Source of the DNA: Raineyella sp044508675
Lineage (GTDB): Bacteria; Actinomycetota; Actinomycetes; Propionibacteriales; Propionibacteriaceae
Assembly: GCA_044508675.1 (NCBI GenBank)
Contig: JBIQHF010000002.1
Coordinates: forward strand, 62,001 to 126,000
Direction: 5' to 3'
DNA: 64,000 bases
In this document: piece after piece, positions 38,938-47,620 of the stretch
Position numbering within the stretch: the stretch's first letter is position 1
Layout: every line of letters starts with the position of its first letter
The notes under the pieces: model-generated
Told to the model about the DNA's origin: nothing
Database searches by the model: none
Seen by the model: only the letters and a program-made list of their open reading frames with translations
Program-made: the position numbers and the translations under genes

Positions 38938-39954
38938 ATGCCTGACTCCGCCGCCGCCTCCCTGATCCGGCCACCGGATCGGCCCACTCTCCCGCTGCAC
39001 CGGTTGGCGCCGGAGGCGGCGCTGCGACGGCTGGAACTGACCGTGGTACGGCGCCTGGAGGGGTTCCTGCAGGGCGACCACCTGGGTGTGCTGCCCGGCC
39101 CCGGCTCGGATCCCAACGATGCCCGGCCCTACCAGCCGGGCGAGGACGACGTCCGCAAGATCGACTGGCCGGTGACGGCACGGACCCGGGTGACGCACGT
39201 CCGCGACACGATCGCCGACCGGGAGCTGGAGGTCTGGGGCCTGATCGACATGACCCCGTCGATGAACTGGGGCACCGCCGGGATCACCAAGCGCGACCTC
39301 GGCATCGCGGCTCTGGCCACCTTCGGCTTCCTGTCCCAGCGGATGGGCGACCGCTTCGGCGGCCTGGTGATGCGCCCCGAGGGCGTCCGCCGGCTGCCGG
39401 CCCGCTCCGGTCGTACGGCCCTGTACGCGCTGTTGCGGTCGCTGCTGGACGAGCCGATCGCCCCCGACAGCACCGACCCGGGCATTCCCCTCTCGCGTGC
39501 CATCGACGAACTCGGCCGGACCCAGCGCCGGCGCGGCCTGCGGCTCGTGGTGTCGGACTTCCTGACCCCCGGGGACGCCGAGACCGATGTCGCTGTCCCG
39601 CCGGAGTGGGAGCGGTCGATGCGCCGGCTGTCGGTACGCAACCAGGTGATCGCGGTGGAGGTGCTGGACCGCCACGAGGTGGAGTTCCCCGATGTCGGCG
39701 ACATGCTGCTGCGCTCCACCGACACCGGCTTCGAGGGGTACGTCAACACCGGCGACCCGCGGCTGCGCGAGGCGATGAACCGTGCCGCCACCCTGCAGCG
39801 CGAACGCACCCGGGCGGCGCTGCGCCGCTCCGGGGTGGGACACATCCGGCTGCGCACCGACGGTGACTGGGTGACCGAAATCGCCCGCTTCGTGCTCGCC
39901 TACCGGCGCACCGCCGGGATCCTGCACCGCCCGCCCCGAGGGGTGGCGCGCTGA
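38938..39954 (+). CDS. DUF58 domain protein
   Basis: 338-aa DUF58 protein, a VWA-related fold. The signature RPYQPGEDDVRKIDWPVTAR is the DUF58 hallmark; VWGLIDMTPSMNW corresponds to a degenerate MIDAS strand, and LRLVVSDFLTP follows. In MoxR operons it partners the ATPase. Start uncertain: ATG 38938 or GTG 38920, the latter overlapping the moxR stop. The stop overlaps the next start (TGATG). Confidence 0.88.
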   Translation: MPDSAAASLIRPPDRPTLPLHRLAPEAALRRLELTVVRRLEGFLQGDHLGVLPGPGSDPNDARPYQPGEDDVRKIDWPVTARTRVTHVRDTIADRELEVWGLIDMTPSMNWGTAGITKRDLGIAALATFGFLSQRMGDRFGGLVMRPEGVRRLPARSGRTALYALLRSLLDEPIAPDSTDPGIPLSRAIDELGRTQRRRGLRLVVSDFLTPGDAETDVAVPPEWERSMRRLSVRNQVIAVEVLDRHEVEFPDVGDMLLRSTDTGFEGYVNTGDPRLREAMNRAATLQRERTRAALRRSGVGHIRLRTDGDWVTEIARFVLAYRRTAGILHRPPRGVAR

Positions 39955-40925
39955 TGGAGTTCTGGCGCAACCTCAGTTTCGGTGACCCGTGGCGGCTGCT
40001 GGTGCTGCTGGTGGTCCCGGCGATCATCGCGCTGTACGTCTGGGCGTCCCACCGGCGCGGCCGGCGCGGCCTGCGCTTCACCACCACCGCCCTGCTGCAG
40101 GTGGTCGGCGGCAGTCGGCCGCAGTGGCGACGCCACCTCGCGGTCGCCTTCTCGCTGCTGGCACTGGCCGCGGCCGTCATCGGCTGGGCCCGGCCGACCA
40201 CCATCGCTGATGTCCCGCGGGAGCGGGCGACCGTCGTGCTGGTGATGGACGTCTCCCTGTCGATGCAGGCGGTCGACGTACGTCCCAGCCGGCTGGAGGC
40301 AGCGGTGGAGGTGGCCACCGGCTTCGTCGACTCGATCCCGGACACCTACAACGTCGCGTTGGTGACGCTGTCGGGCAACCCGTCGGTCGTCGTCCCCCCG
40401 ACACTCGACCACGGGGCCATCACCCGGGCCCTGGCCGGCCTGCAGCCGCAGGAGTCCACCTCGATCGGTGATGCGATCGCCACCGCCCTGCGCGCCCTGG
40501 AACAGGCGCCCCGCGACCCGGACCATCCCGACGAGCTCGCCCCCGGGGCGATCGTGCTGCTCTCCGACGGCGACAACACCACCGGTAGCACCGCGCAGCA
40601 GGGGGCGGCGCGCGCCGCCGACGCCAAGGTGCCCGTGCACACGATCGCCTACGGCACCGAGAACGGCTACGTCGACATCGACGGCAAGCGTGAGCCCGTC
40701 CCGCCCAACGAGGAGACGTTGCGTCAGGTGGCAGACATCACCGGTGGGCGCGCCTTCACCGCCGACAACGCCAACCAGCTGGACCGGGTCTACAAGGACA
40801 TCCGCTCCGAGGTCGGGGTGGAGAAGAAGTCGACCGATGTCAGCTCCACCTTCGCCGGGTACGCCATCATCGCGGCGGCACTGGCAGCCGTGGCCGCCAT
40901 TTCCCTGGGAGCACGCTGGCCATGA
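39954..40925 (+). CDS. VWA-domain membrane protein, BatA-like (first copy)
   Basis: 323 aa. Two N-terminal membrane helices (about 13-31 and 60-79), a von Willebrand A domain with MIDAS motif VMDVSLSMQA, VALVTLSG, and a late-domain LLSDGDNTTG; one C-terminal helix (about 300-318). The domain faces outside the cell. Similar in size and layout to the next gene, so the two arose by tandem duplication. Coupled by overlap on both sides. Confidence 0.9.
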   Translation: MEFWRNLSFGDPWRLLVLLVVPAIIALYVWASHRRGRRGLRFTTTALLQVVGGSRPQWRRHLAVAFSLLALAAAVIGWARPTTIADVPRERATVVLVMDVSLSMQAVDVRPSRLEAAVEVATGFVDSIPDTYNVALVTLSGNPSVVVPPTLDHGAITRALAGLQPQESTSIGDAIATALRALEQAPRDPDHPDELAPGAIVLLSDGDNTTGSTAQQGAARAADAKVPVHTIAYGTENGYVDIDGKREPVPPNEETLRQVADITGGRAFTADNANQLDRVYKDIRSEVGVEKKSTDVSSTFAGYAIIAAALAAVAAISLGARWP

Positions 40926-41878
40926 TTCCGTTGATCGAGTTCCTGTCCCCGAACCGGCTGTGGTTGCTCGCCCTGGTGCCGGTCCTGGTCGGGATGTACG
41001 CCCTGCTCGCCCTGCGCGAAGCGAACGGCCGGGGCCGTCGCAACACCCTGCAGGTGAGGCTGCCGGTCGACCGGCCCTGGCTGCGCCACCTCGCGGTCGG
41101 GCTGGCTGTCCTGTCGCTGGTGTCACTGGTCGTCGCGTTCGCCCGGCCCAAGCAGAACGTCATGGTGCCGCGGGAGCGGGCCACGATCGTGGTGGCGGTC
41201 GACGTGTCCCTGTCGATGGAGGCCGACGACGTCGCACCCGACCGGTTGGGGGCGGCGAAGGCGGCGGCGACCGAGTTCGTCCGGTCCCTGCCGCCCAGGT
41301 ACAACGTCGCGCTGGTCTCCTTCGCCGGCACCGCCTCCGTGGTCGTGCCACCGACCCAGGACCGTGGGGTGGTCACCGCCGCCATCGACACCCTGCAGCT
41401 CCAGCCCTCCACGGCAATCGGCGAGGGGATCTACGCAGCGCTGGGCACGCTGAACCAGGTGCCCCCGGACCCGGAGCACCCCGATGATCCGCCGCCGGCA
41501 CGCATCGTGCTGCTGTCCGACGGCTTCACCACGGTCGGCCGGCCCGCGGCGATGGCCGCCGAGGAGGCGAAGGCACAGGAGGTGCCGATCTACACCATCG
41601 CGTACGGCACCACGCACGGGACGATCCTGATCGAGGGCAGCCGCCAGCCGGTCCCGGTCGACTACAACGAGCTCGCCAACGTCGCCCGGATCTCCGACGG
41701 CTCCGCCTATCGCGCCGAGAGCGCCGGCCAGCTGCGGGAGGTCTACCGCGACATCGGCTCCTCGATCGGCAAGGAGCCGGTGGCGGTCGACGTCTCCAAC
41801 CGGTACGTGGGCGTCGCGGTGGTCTTCGCCCTGCTGGCCTCCCTCGGGGTCGTCTCGCTCGCCTCGCGCTGGCCCTGA
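40922..41878 (+). CDS. VWA-domain membrane protein, BatA-like (second copy)
   Basis: 318 aa, paralogue of the preceding protein with the same order: two N-terminal helices, VWA domain with AVDVSLSMEADDV (MIDAS), VALVSFAGTA, LLSDGFTTVG, and a C-terminal helix ending SLASRWP, close to the end of its neighbour (SLGARWP). Starts with ATGA overlap. Last gene of the MoxR operon. Confidence 0.9.
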   Translation: MIPLIEFLSPNRLWLLALVPVLVGMYALLALREANGRGRRNTLQVRLPVDRPWLRHLAVGLAVLSLVSLVVAFARPKQNVMVPRERATIVVAVDVSLSMEADDVAPDRLGAAKAAATEFVRSLPPRYNVALVSFAGTASVVVPPTQDRGVVTAAIDTLQLQPSTAIGEGIYAALGTLNQVPPDPEHPDDPPPARIVLLSDGFTTVGRPAAMAAEEAKAQEVPIYTIAYGTTHGTILIEGSRQPVPVDYNELANVARISDGSAYRAESAGQLREVYRDIGSSIGKEPVAVDVSNRYVGVAVVFALLASLGVVSLASRWP

Positions 41879-41949
41879 GCCTGCGGGGATCCGGGCTGGC
41901 CTGGGCCGGTCCTGCACTGGTCGCGAGCCGGCCGCGCGCCGGCGCTGGG

Positions 41950-41955
41950 TAGGCT
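41950..41955 (+). promoter_or_regulatory. -10 element TAGGCT upstream of yggS
   Basis: TAGGCT ends 8 nt before GTG 41964. Confidence 0.4.
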
Positions 41956-41963
41956 GGCCAGTC

Positions 41964-42686
41964 GTGGGAGACGTACGCAGCAATCTGGACACCATCCGCA
42001 CGAGGATCGAACGGGCTTGTCGCGACGACGGGCGTGACCCGTCGCAGGTGCGGCTGCTGCCGGTCACCAAGACCGTCGACCTGGACCGGATCCGAGAGGC
42101 GTACGACGACGGTTACCGCCGGATGGGGGAGAACCGGGTCCAGGAGGCGCTCGACAAATGGGAGCGCACCCGGGACTGGCCCGGCATCGAGTGGGCCGTG
42201 ATCGGCCACCTGCAGACCAACAAGGCCCGCGACGTCGCGCGCTTCGCCGCCGAGTTCCAGGCGCTCGACTCGCTCAAGGTCGCCCGCGAGCTGGACAAGC
42301 GGCTGCAGGCCGAGGGGCGTGCCCTCGACGTGCTGGTGCAGGTCAACTCCTCGGGCGAGCCGCAGAAGTTCGGTGTCGACCCCGACCAGGTCCCGGACTT
42401 CGCCGAGCAGTTGCGCTCCTTCGACGCGCTGCGGGTCCGGGGCCTGATGACGCTGGCTGTCCGCTCGTCGGACCGTACGCAGGTCGCCGCCTGCTTCGAC
42501 CGGATGCGGACCCTGCAGGAGCGGCTGCGCCAGGACGACCGTGCGGCCGGCAGCTATGACGAGCTGTCGATGGGCATGTCCGGGGACTTCGAATTGGCGA
42601 TCGAGTACGGCGCGACGTGCGTACGGCTCGGCCAGGCGGTTTTCGGGCGCCGGCCCGCGAACACGCCCGGGGAAACGCTGACCTGA
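41964..42686 (+). CDS. yggS: PLP-binding homeostasis protein, YggS family
   Basis: 240-aa single-domain TIM-barrel protein of the alanine-racemase N-terminal fold that binds pyridoxal phosphate and keeps vitamin B6 and amino/keto acid balance; not a racemase. PLP Lys lies in LLPVTKTVDLD; GENRVQEALDKW, WAVIGHLQTNKARDV and LSMGMSGDFELAIEYGATCVRLG are the family blocks. The usual divisome context (ftsZ-sepF) is absent here. GTG start follows a TAGGCT box by 8 nt. Confidence 0.92.
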   Translation: MGDVRSNLDTIRTRIERACRDDGRDPSQVRLLPVTKTVDLDRIREAYDDGYRRMGENRVQEALDKWERTRDWPGIEWAVIGHLQTNKARDVARFAAEFQALDSLKVARELDKRLQAEGRALDVLVQVNSSGEPQKFGVDPDQVPDFAEQLRSFDALRVRGLMTLAVRSSDRTQVAACFDRMRTLQERLRQDDRAAGSYDELSMGMSGDFELAIEYGATCVRLGQAVFGRRPANTPGETLT

Positions 42687-42793
42687 TCACACCGCTGGCG
42701 TTTGGACCGGCTGTGCACCAGAATGGGCACCAGTTCCGCGCCGAGATCGAGGTTGCTGGGGAAGGCACATCTCAGCCTCGGGAGGAAACGCAC

Positions 42794-43276
42794 ATGTCGA
42801 ATACCAGGGGCGTCCTGTACGTCCACTCAGCGCCGTCGGCTCTGCGCCCGCATGTCGAATGGGCCGTCGCCGGTGTGATGGACGTGCCCGTACGACTCCA
42901 GTGGCAGGCGCAGCCGGCAGAGCCCGGCACGCAACGCTGTGAGTATTTCTGGGAGGGGCCGGTGGGCACCGGCGGGCAGATCGTGTCGTCCCTGCGTGGC
43001 TGGGACCAGCTGCGATTCGAGCTCACCGAGGACCCCACCGAGCAGAGCGATGGCCACCGCTGGATGTCGACCCCGAGGCTGGGGGTGTTCCGTGGCCAAG
43101 TGGGCCAGAGCGGCGACATCGTGGTGACCGAGGAGCGGCTGCGCTGGGTGCTGGAGCAGGACGACACGAGCGCGGCGCTCCGGGACCTCCTGGGAGATCC
43201 GTGGGACGCCGAGCTCGAGGTGTTCCGCTGGGCCGGGGAGGGCGCCCCGGTGCGCTGGCTGCACCGGGCCGTCTAG
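42794..43276 (+). CDS. DUF3145 protein
   Basis: 160-aa actinobacterial protein of unknown function (DUF3145), starting TRGVLYVHSAPSALRPHVEWA. The family is found next to the type II fatty acid synthesis genes in many actinobacteria, as here (convergent with fabF), but its role is not known. A GGAGGAAA site precedes the ATG. Bases 43231-43276 are repeated after the downstream gap because of an unmerged contig overlap, not a second copy. Confidence 0.85.
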   Translation: MSNTRGVLYVHSAPSALRPHVEWAVAGVMDVPVRLQWQAQPAEPGTQRCEYFWEGPVGTGGQIVSSLRGWDQLRFELTEDPTEQSDGHRWMSTPRLGVFRGQVGQSGDIVVTEERLRWVLEQDDTSAALRDLLGDPWDAELEVFRWAGEGAPVRWLHRAV

Positions 43277-43285
43277 CCCGACGAG
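43231..43285. repeat. 55-bp contig-end copy (left of gap 2)
   Basis: Identical to 43386-43440 on the other side of the N run. Consistent with two contigs ending in a shared 55-mer, left unmerged by the scaffolder. Confidence 0.9.
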
Positions 43286-43385
43286 NNNNNNNNNNNNNNN
43301 NNNNNNNNNNNNNNNNNNNNNNNNNNNNNNNNNNNNNNNNNNNNNNNNNNNNNNNNNNNNNNNNNNNNNNNNNNNNNNNNNNNNN
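43286..43385. other. Assembly gap 2 (100 N), probably artefactual
   Basis: 100 N flanked by identical 55-bp ends. The simplest reading is that the contigs overlap and no bases are missing; removing the N run and one copy would shorten the sequence by 155 bp. Confidence 0.85.
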
Positions 43386-43440
43386 GGCCGGGGAGGGCGC
43401 CCCGGTGCGCTGGCTGCACCGGGCCGTCTAGCCCGACGAG
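43386..43440. repeat. 55-bp contig-end copy (right of gap 2)
   Basis: Identical to 43231-43285, including the last codons of the DUF3145 gene. Confidence 0.9.
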
Positions 43441-43465
43441 GTCACCGGGTCGTCGAGTTCGACGA

Positions 43466-43494
43466 GGTCAACCGGCCGCTGGGGCCGGTTGACC
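43466..43494. terminator. Bidirectional terminator between DUF3145 gene and fabF
   Basis: Perfect 12-bp stem (GGTCAACCGGCC at 43466-43477, complement 43483-43494) with a 5-nt loop between convergent genes. Confidence 0.75.
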
Positions 43495-43605
43495 ATCGGG
43501 GTCAGCGCGGGATGGTGGTGTGTCGCCCGCGCTCGCCGCGGTTAGCGGCCGATTCCTCCTCGACCCGGGGACGTCGACCAGAACGACCAGCGGCCGTCGG
43601 CCGTC

Positions 43606-44865
43606 TCAGGCCTCGGTGATATTGGCCGTGGTGAAGGTCAGGGCGATGTTGTGTCCGCCGAAGCCGAAGGAGTTGTTGATCCCGGCGAGGTCGCCCTGCG
43701 GCAGCTTGCGGGCGGTCGTCGCGATGTCGATGTCCAGACCGTCCTCGGGGTTGTCGAGATTGATCGTCGGCGGCACCACGCGGTCGTGGAGCGCCAGCAC
43801 CGTGAACACCGACTCCATCGCGCCGGCGGCACCGAGGAGGTGGCCGGTCTGCGACTTGGTTCCGGTGAAGATGACCTCGTCGGTCGCGTCGCCGAGCGCC
43901 GCGCGTACCGACTGGGCCTCGGTGACGTCCCCGGCCGGGGTCGAGGTGGCGTGCGCGTTGACGTGCTTGATGTCGGAGGGCTGCAGGCCGGCGTCGCGGA
44001 CGGCGAGCCGGACGGCGGTGGACTGGCCGATGCCGTCCGGGTCGGGGGCGACCATGTCGTACGCGTCGGAGCTGATCCCGGCCCCGGCGAGCGTGCCGTA
44101 GATCGTGGCGCCGCGGGCCAGGGCGTGCTCCAGGGACTCGAGCACCAGGACGGCCGCGCCCTCACCGAGAACGAAGCCGTCGCGGTCCTTGTCCCACGGG
44201 CGGGAGGCCTGCTCGGGGGCGTCGTTACGGCGCGACAGCGCCTGCATCTGGCCGAAGGCGGCGACCGGCAGCGGGTGGATCACGCCTTCGGCACCACCGG
44301 CGATGACGACGTCGGCCCGGCCGTACCGGATGATGTCCAGACCCTGGGCGATGGCCTCGTTGCCGGAGGCACAGGCGGAGACGGGGGTGTGGATGCCGGC
44401 CCGGGCCCGCACCTTCAGGCCAATGGTGGCGGCCGGCGCGTTGGCCATCAGTTTGGGGATGGTGAAGGGGCTCACCCGGCGGTGGCCCTTCTCCTTCTGG
44501 GTGTCCCACTGGCCGACCAGGGTGTGCAGGCCGCCGATGCCGGTCCCGACAGACACGGCAAGACGGGTGGGGTCGACGGGGTTCTCGTCGCCCAGCCCGA
44601 AGCCGGCGCGCTGCCAGGCCTCCAGGGCGGCGACGACACCGAGCTGGGTGGAGCGGTCCATCTTGCGGGCCTCGACCCGCTCGATCAGGGTCGCGGGGTC
44701 CACGGCGGCCTCGGCGGCGATCCGGGTCGGCAGTTCCGCGGCCCAGTCGTAGGTCAGGGCGTGCACGCCCGGGGTGCCCTTGACAACGTTGGTCCACGTC
44801 GTGACGGCGTCGCCGCCCAAGGGCGTCGTGGCACCATAACCGGTGACGACAACGGTGGAGGACAT
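43606..44865 (-). CDS. fabF: Beta-ketoacyl-ACP synthase II
   Basis: Elongating condensing enzyme of type II fatty acid synthesis: joins malonyl-ACP to acyl-ACP. 419 aa, thiolase fold. Catalytic triad Cys165 (PVSACASG), His in VNAHATSTPAGD and His in KSQTGHLLGAAG; the C-terminal NSFGFGGHN loop is present. An AAGGAG site precedes the ATG. Last gene of fabD-fabH-acpP-fabF; a hairpin between acpP and fabF may lower its level relative to ACP. Confidence 0.96.
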   Translation of the reverse strand: MSSTVVVTGYGATTPLGGDAVTTWTNVVKGTPGVHALTYDWAAELPTRIAAEAAVDPATLIERVEARKMDRSTQLGVVAALEAWQRAGFGLGDENPVDPTRLAVSVGTGIGGLHTLVGQWDTQKEKGHRRVSPFTIPKLMANAPAATIGLKVRARAGIHTPVSACASGNEAIAQGLDIIRYGRADVVIAGGAEGVIHPLPVAAFGQMQALSRRNDAPEQASRPWDKDRDGFVLGEGAAVLVLESLEHALARGATIYGTLAGAGISSDAYDMVAPDPDGIGQSTAVRLAVRDAGLQPSDIKHVNAHATSTPAGDVTEAQSVRAALGDATDEVIFTGTKSQTGHLLGAAGAMESVFTVLALHDRVVPPTINLDNPEDGLDIDIATTARKLPQGDLAGINNSFGFGGHNIALTFTTANITEA

Positions 44866-44923
44866 GATTCAGGGGCTCCTTGGGTTCGCAGAAGAGGCGG
44901 TGGACGGAGGGTTGAGCGGGCAT

Positions 44924-44944
44924 GGGGCCGGCGAGGCCGGCCCC
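44924..44944 (-). terminator. Intercistronic hairpin between acpP and fabF
   Basis: GGGGCCGGC (44924-44932) and GCCGGCCCC (44936-44944) form a perfect 9-bp stem with a 3-nt loop. It may be a partial terminator or processing site giving more acpP than fabF message. Confidence 0.5.
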
Positions 44945-44957
44945 ACAGCCGTGAGCG

Positions 44958-45203
44958 TCAGTTGGAGGCGCGCTCGATGTAGGCGACGGCGTCGCCGACG
45001 GTCTTGAGGTTCTTGGACTCCTCGTCGGGGATCGACACGCCGAACTTCTCCTCGGCGGCGTAGATGATCTCGACCATCGACAGGGAGTCGATGTCCAGGT
45101 CGTCGGTGAACGACTTGTCCAGCTTGACGTCCTCGACGGGGATGCCCGCGACCTCGTTCACGATCTCGCCCATGGCGGCCAGGATCTCTTCAGTGGTAGC
45201 CAT
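44958..45203 (-). CDS. acpP: Acyl carrier protein
   Basis: 81-aa carrier of growing acyl chains. The 4'-phosphopantetheine attachment site is Ser40 in DLDIDSLSMVEI; acidic helices II and III match housekeeping ACPs. Its place between fabH and fabF fixes its role in fatty acid synthesis rather than polyketide synthesis. About 44 bp separate it from fabH. Confidence 0.96.
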   Translation of the reverse strand: MATTEEILAAMGEIVNEVAGIPVEDVKLDKSFTDDLDIDSLSMVEIIYAAEEKFGVSIPDEESKNLKTVGDAVAYIERASN

Positions 45204-45247
45204 ACTTCTCTCCTAGGTGTTGGCGGCTTTGGTCAGGTTGGAAGGTA

Positions 45248-46255
45248 TCAGGGCAGGACGATGACCTGGCCCGAGTAGACCAGACCGGCACCGAATCCGA
45301 TGATGAGACATGTCTCACCCGAGTGGACCTGGCCGTCCTGGTACAGGGCCTCGATCGCCATCGGGATCGAGGCGGCCGACGAGTTGCCGGTGTTCGCGAT
45401 GTTGTGCGAGACCAGCACCGACTCGGGCAGCTTCAGCGTGCGGACCATGGCCTGGGTGATCCGGTCGTTCGCCTGGTGGGGAACGAAGACGTCGAGCTGC
45501 TCCGGCTGCAGGCCGGCAGCGGCCATGGCCTCGGCGGCGTACTTGGAGACGGTGAACGAGGCCCACTTGAAGACCGGGTTGCCGTCCATCACCAGGACCG
45601 GCTGCTTGCCCTCGTCGACGGCCTGCGGCCAGTGCGGCTCCTGCTGGATCAGGTGGCCCTGCTCGGCGTCCGAACCCCACACCACCGGGCCGATGCCCGG
45701 CTCGTCGGAGGGGCCGATCACCGCGGCGCCGGCACCGTCACCGAAGATGAACGCGGTCGAGCGGTCCTCTTTGTTGGTCAGGTCGGAGAGCCGCTCCACA
45801 CCGATGGCGAGGACGTACTTCGCGGCGCCGGCACGGACCAGCGCATCGCCCTGGGCGATGGCGTACGAGAAGCCGGCGCAGGCGGCGGAGATGTCGTACG
45901 CGGCCGCCGTGCTGCCGAGGTCACCGGCGACGACGCAGGCCAGGCTCGGGGTCTGGGTGAACCATCCGACGGTCGCCACCACGATCGTGCCGATCTCCTC
46001 GACGGCGATCCCGGCGCGCTCGATGGCCTTCCGGGCGGCCTGGACCGCCATGTACTCGACGGTCTCCTCGCCGGTGGCCCAGTGCCGCTGGGAGATGCCC
46101 GAGCGGGTGCGGATCCATTCGTCGGAGGACTCGATCCAGGTGCAGACCTCCTCGTTGGTGACGATCCGCGAGGGGGAGTAGGCGCCCATGCCGTAGATGC
46201 GCGCATAGCGCGAGCCCTCGGCGGACTTGATCGGGGTGGTGGGGGCGAAGGTCAT
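45248..46255 (-). CDS. fabH: Beta-ketoacyl-ACP synthase III
   Basis: Starts fatty acid chains by condensing an acyl-CoA primer with malonyl-ACP. 335 aa. Triad Cys126 (SAACAGF), His260 (VPHQAND) and Asn291 (NTGNSS). In actinobacteria FabH usually prefers branched-chain primers; residues deciding this were not resolved. ATG overlaps the fabD stop (ATGA). Confidence 0.95.
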   Translation of the reverse strand: MTFAPTTPIKSAEGSRYARIYGMGAYSPSRIVTNEEVCTWIESSDEWIRTRSGISQRHWATGEETVEYMAVQAARKAIERAGIAVEEIGTIVVATVGWFTQTPSLACVVAGDLGSTAAAYDISAACAGFSYAIAQGDALVRAGAAKYVLAIGVERLSDLTNKEDRSTAFIFGDGAGAAVIGPSDEPGIGPVVWGSDAEQGHLIQQEPHWPQAVDEGKQPVLVMDGNPVFKWASFTVSKYAAEAMAAAGLQPEQLDVFVPHQANDRITQAMVRTLKLPESVLVSHNIANTGNSSAASIPMAIEALYQDGQVHSGETCLIIGFGAGLVYSGQVIVLP

Positions 46256-47262
46256 CGGGTCACCTCAGTGGCGTCGTAGTTCTCGGTTGTCGGGTGCGGG
46301 GCCGGCGTGGCGGTCTGGACCGGGCCGGAGCCGATCTCATCGCGCTTGGCGACGAACTCCATCGCGGCGGGCAGCTCGTCAGGAGTGTTCAGGGCGAAGA
46401 CCTCGACGCCCTTCAGGTTGCGCTTGGCGATGCCGGTCAGGGTGCCGGACGGGGGCAGCTCGATCAGTCCGGTGACGCCGAGGTCACGCATGGTGTCCAT
46501 GCACAGGTCCCAACGGACCGGGGCCTCGACCTGCGCGACGAGACGGGCCAGCATCTCGCGGCCGGACTGGACGATCCGGCCGTCCCGGTTCTGTGCCAGC
46601 CGGACCTGCGGGTCGTGGGTGATGATGGCTCGGGACAGGCGCTCCAGACGCGCTGTGGCGGGGGCCATGTGCTCGGTGTGGAAGGCGCCGGCGACGCTCA
46701 GTGGGATCACCCGCGTACGTGCCGGGGCGTTCTCCTTCAGCCTCTCGAGCTGCTCGACCGTGCCGGCGGCGACGATCTGGCCTGAACCGTTGTGGTTGGC
46801 CGGGGTGAGACCGGCGGCCTCGATCGCGGCGAGCACCTCGTCCTCCTTGCCGCCGATCACGGCGGCCATCGAGGTGGGGCGTACGGCGGCGGCCTCGGCC
46901 ATGCCCTTGCCCCGCTCGCGGACGAAGACCATCGCCTGCTCGGCCGACAGCACACCGACCGCGGCGGCCGCGGTGATCTCACCGACCGAGTGGCCGGCCA
47001 CGACACCGATCCGGCCGAACGCCTCCGGTGGGGAGGGGAAGAGTGCCAGCGCGGACAGCATTCCTGCAGCGACCAGCAGCGGCTGCGCGATGGCGGTGTC
47101 CCGGATGGTGTCCTCGTCGGCCTTGGTCCCGTAGTACTCAAGGTCGAGGCCGGACACGGCCGACAGCCAATTCAGCCGATCGGCGAACGCCGAGTCCGCC
47201 AGCCATGGTTCGAGGAATCCTGGTTTCTGAGCGCCTTGTCCTGGCGCGACGACTGCGAGCAC
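46252..47262 (-). CDS. fabD: Malonyl-CoA:ACP transacylase
   Basis: Moves malonyl from CoA to ACP. 336 aa: nucleophile Ser92 in VAGHSVGEIT, catalytic His195 in GAFHTEHM, Gln in APGQGAQ. The C-terminal tail (about 310-336) is longer than usual and unstructured. The GTG start is preceded by GGGAAGG. First gene of the fab cluster; 98-208 bp upstream lie two 38-bp direct repeats that are candidates for FasR binding. Confidence 0.95.
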   Translation of the reverse strand: MLAVVAPGQGAQKPGFLEPWLADSAFADRLNWLSAVSGLDLEYYGTKADEDTIRDTAIAQPLLVAAGMLSALALFPSPPEAFGRIGVVAGHSVGEITAAAAVGVLSAEQAMVFVRERGKGMAEAAAVRPTSMAAVIGGKEDEVLAAIEAAGLTPANHNGSGQIVAAGTVEQLERLKENAPARTRVIPLSVAGAFHTEHMAPATARLERLSRAIITHDPQVRLAQNRDGRIVQSGREMLARLVAQVEAPVRWDLCMDTMRDLGVTGLIELPPSGTLTGIAKRNLKGVEVFALNTPDELPAAMEFVAKRDEIGSGPVQTATPAPHPTTENYDATEVTR

Positions 47263-47359
47263 GCTTCAACCTTCCCGCTTCGGGGCAGGAAATGCCGAGC
47301 TGCGGCGTACGAAAAGCCGTGAGCCATTCTTGTCGGATTCCCACAAGCCACCGCCGGGG

Positions 47360-47397
47360 GCGCTATGCCCAGCCGGCGGAACCGAACGCGATGACCC
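47360..47397. repeat. 38-bp direct repeat, copy 1 (fabD proximal)
   Basis: Differs from copy 2 (47433-47470) at one base; start-to-start distance 73 bp, about seven DNA turns. Begins GCGCTATGCC and ends GCGATGACCC. Confidence 0.85.
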
Positions 47398-47432
47398 TCG
47401 TAGGCACGAGCGGGGAGGCTGCCCGCCAGCGG

Positions 47433-47470
47433 GCGCTATGCCAAGCCGGCGGAACCGAACGCGATGACCC
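47433..47470. repeat. 38-bp direct repeat, copy 2 (fabD distal)
   Basis: Second copy of the element at 47360-47397 with A for C at one position (GCCAAGCC against GCCCAGCC). Confidence 0.85.
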
Positions 47471-47584
47471 GAAACGACGTCGTGCATGTGCCGAAAATGA
47501 CGTGCCGCCCGGTGAGCATGCGTCGCACACCGTGGACCCGGACGACTGCTGCGGACGTACCGGAGCTGTGGCGGATCCTCTGCT

Positions 47585-47616
47585 CAGCCGCTGCAGTCCT
47601 GAGTGCAGCGGCTGAA
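47585..47616. terminator. Hairpin downstream of fasR
   Basis: TCAGCCGCTGCA (47585-47596) and TGCAGCGGCTGA (47605-47616), a perfect 12-bp stem with an 8-nt loop. Likely terminator of the aceE-fasR transcript. Confidence 0.7.
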
Positions 47617-47620
47617 CAGA

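Larger units (their letters stand above)
47263..47584. other. fabD upstream region
   Basis: Non-coding control region of the fab cluster, about 320 bp. It holds two near-identical 38-bp repeats (47360-47397 and 47433-47470) and no convincing gene. A single clear promoter was not identified; on the minus strand each repeat ends in a CATAGC hexamer that could be part of a -10. Confidence 0.6.

Noticed and set aside
43386..43440. Partial duplicate of the DUF3145 gene
   Set aside because: Exactly 55 identical bases at both gap edges is an assembly overlap, not a duplicated gene end.
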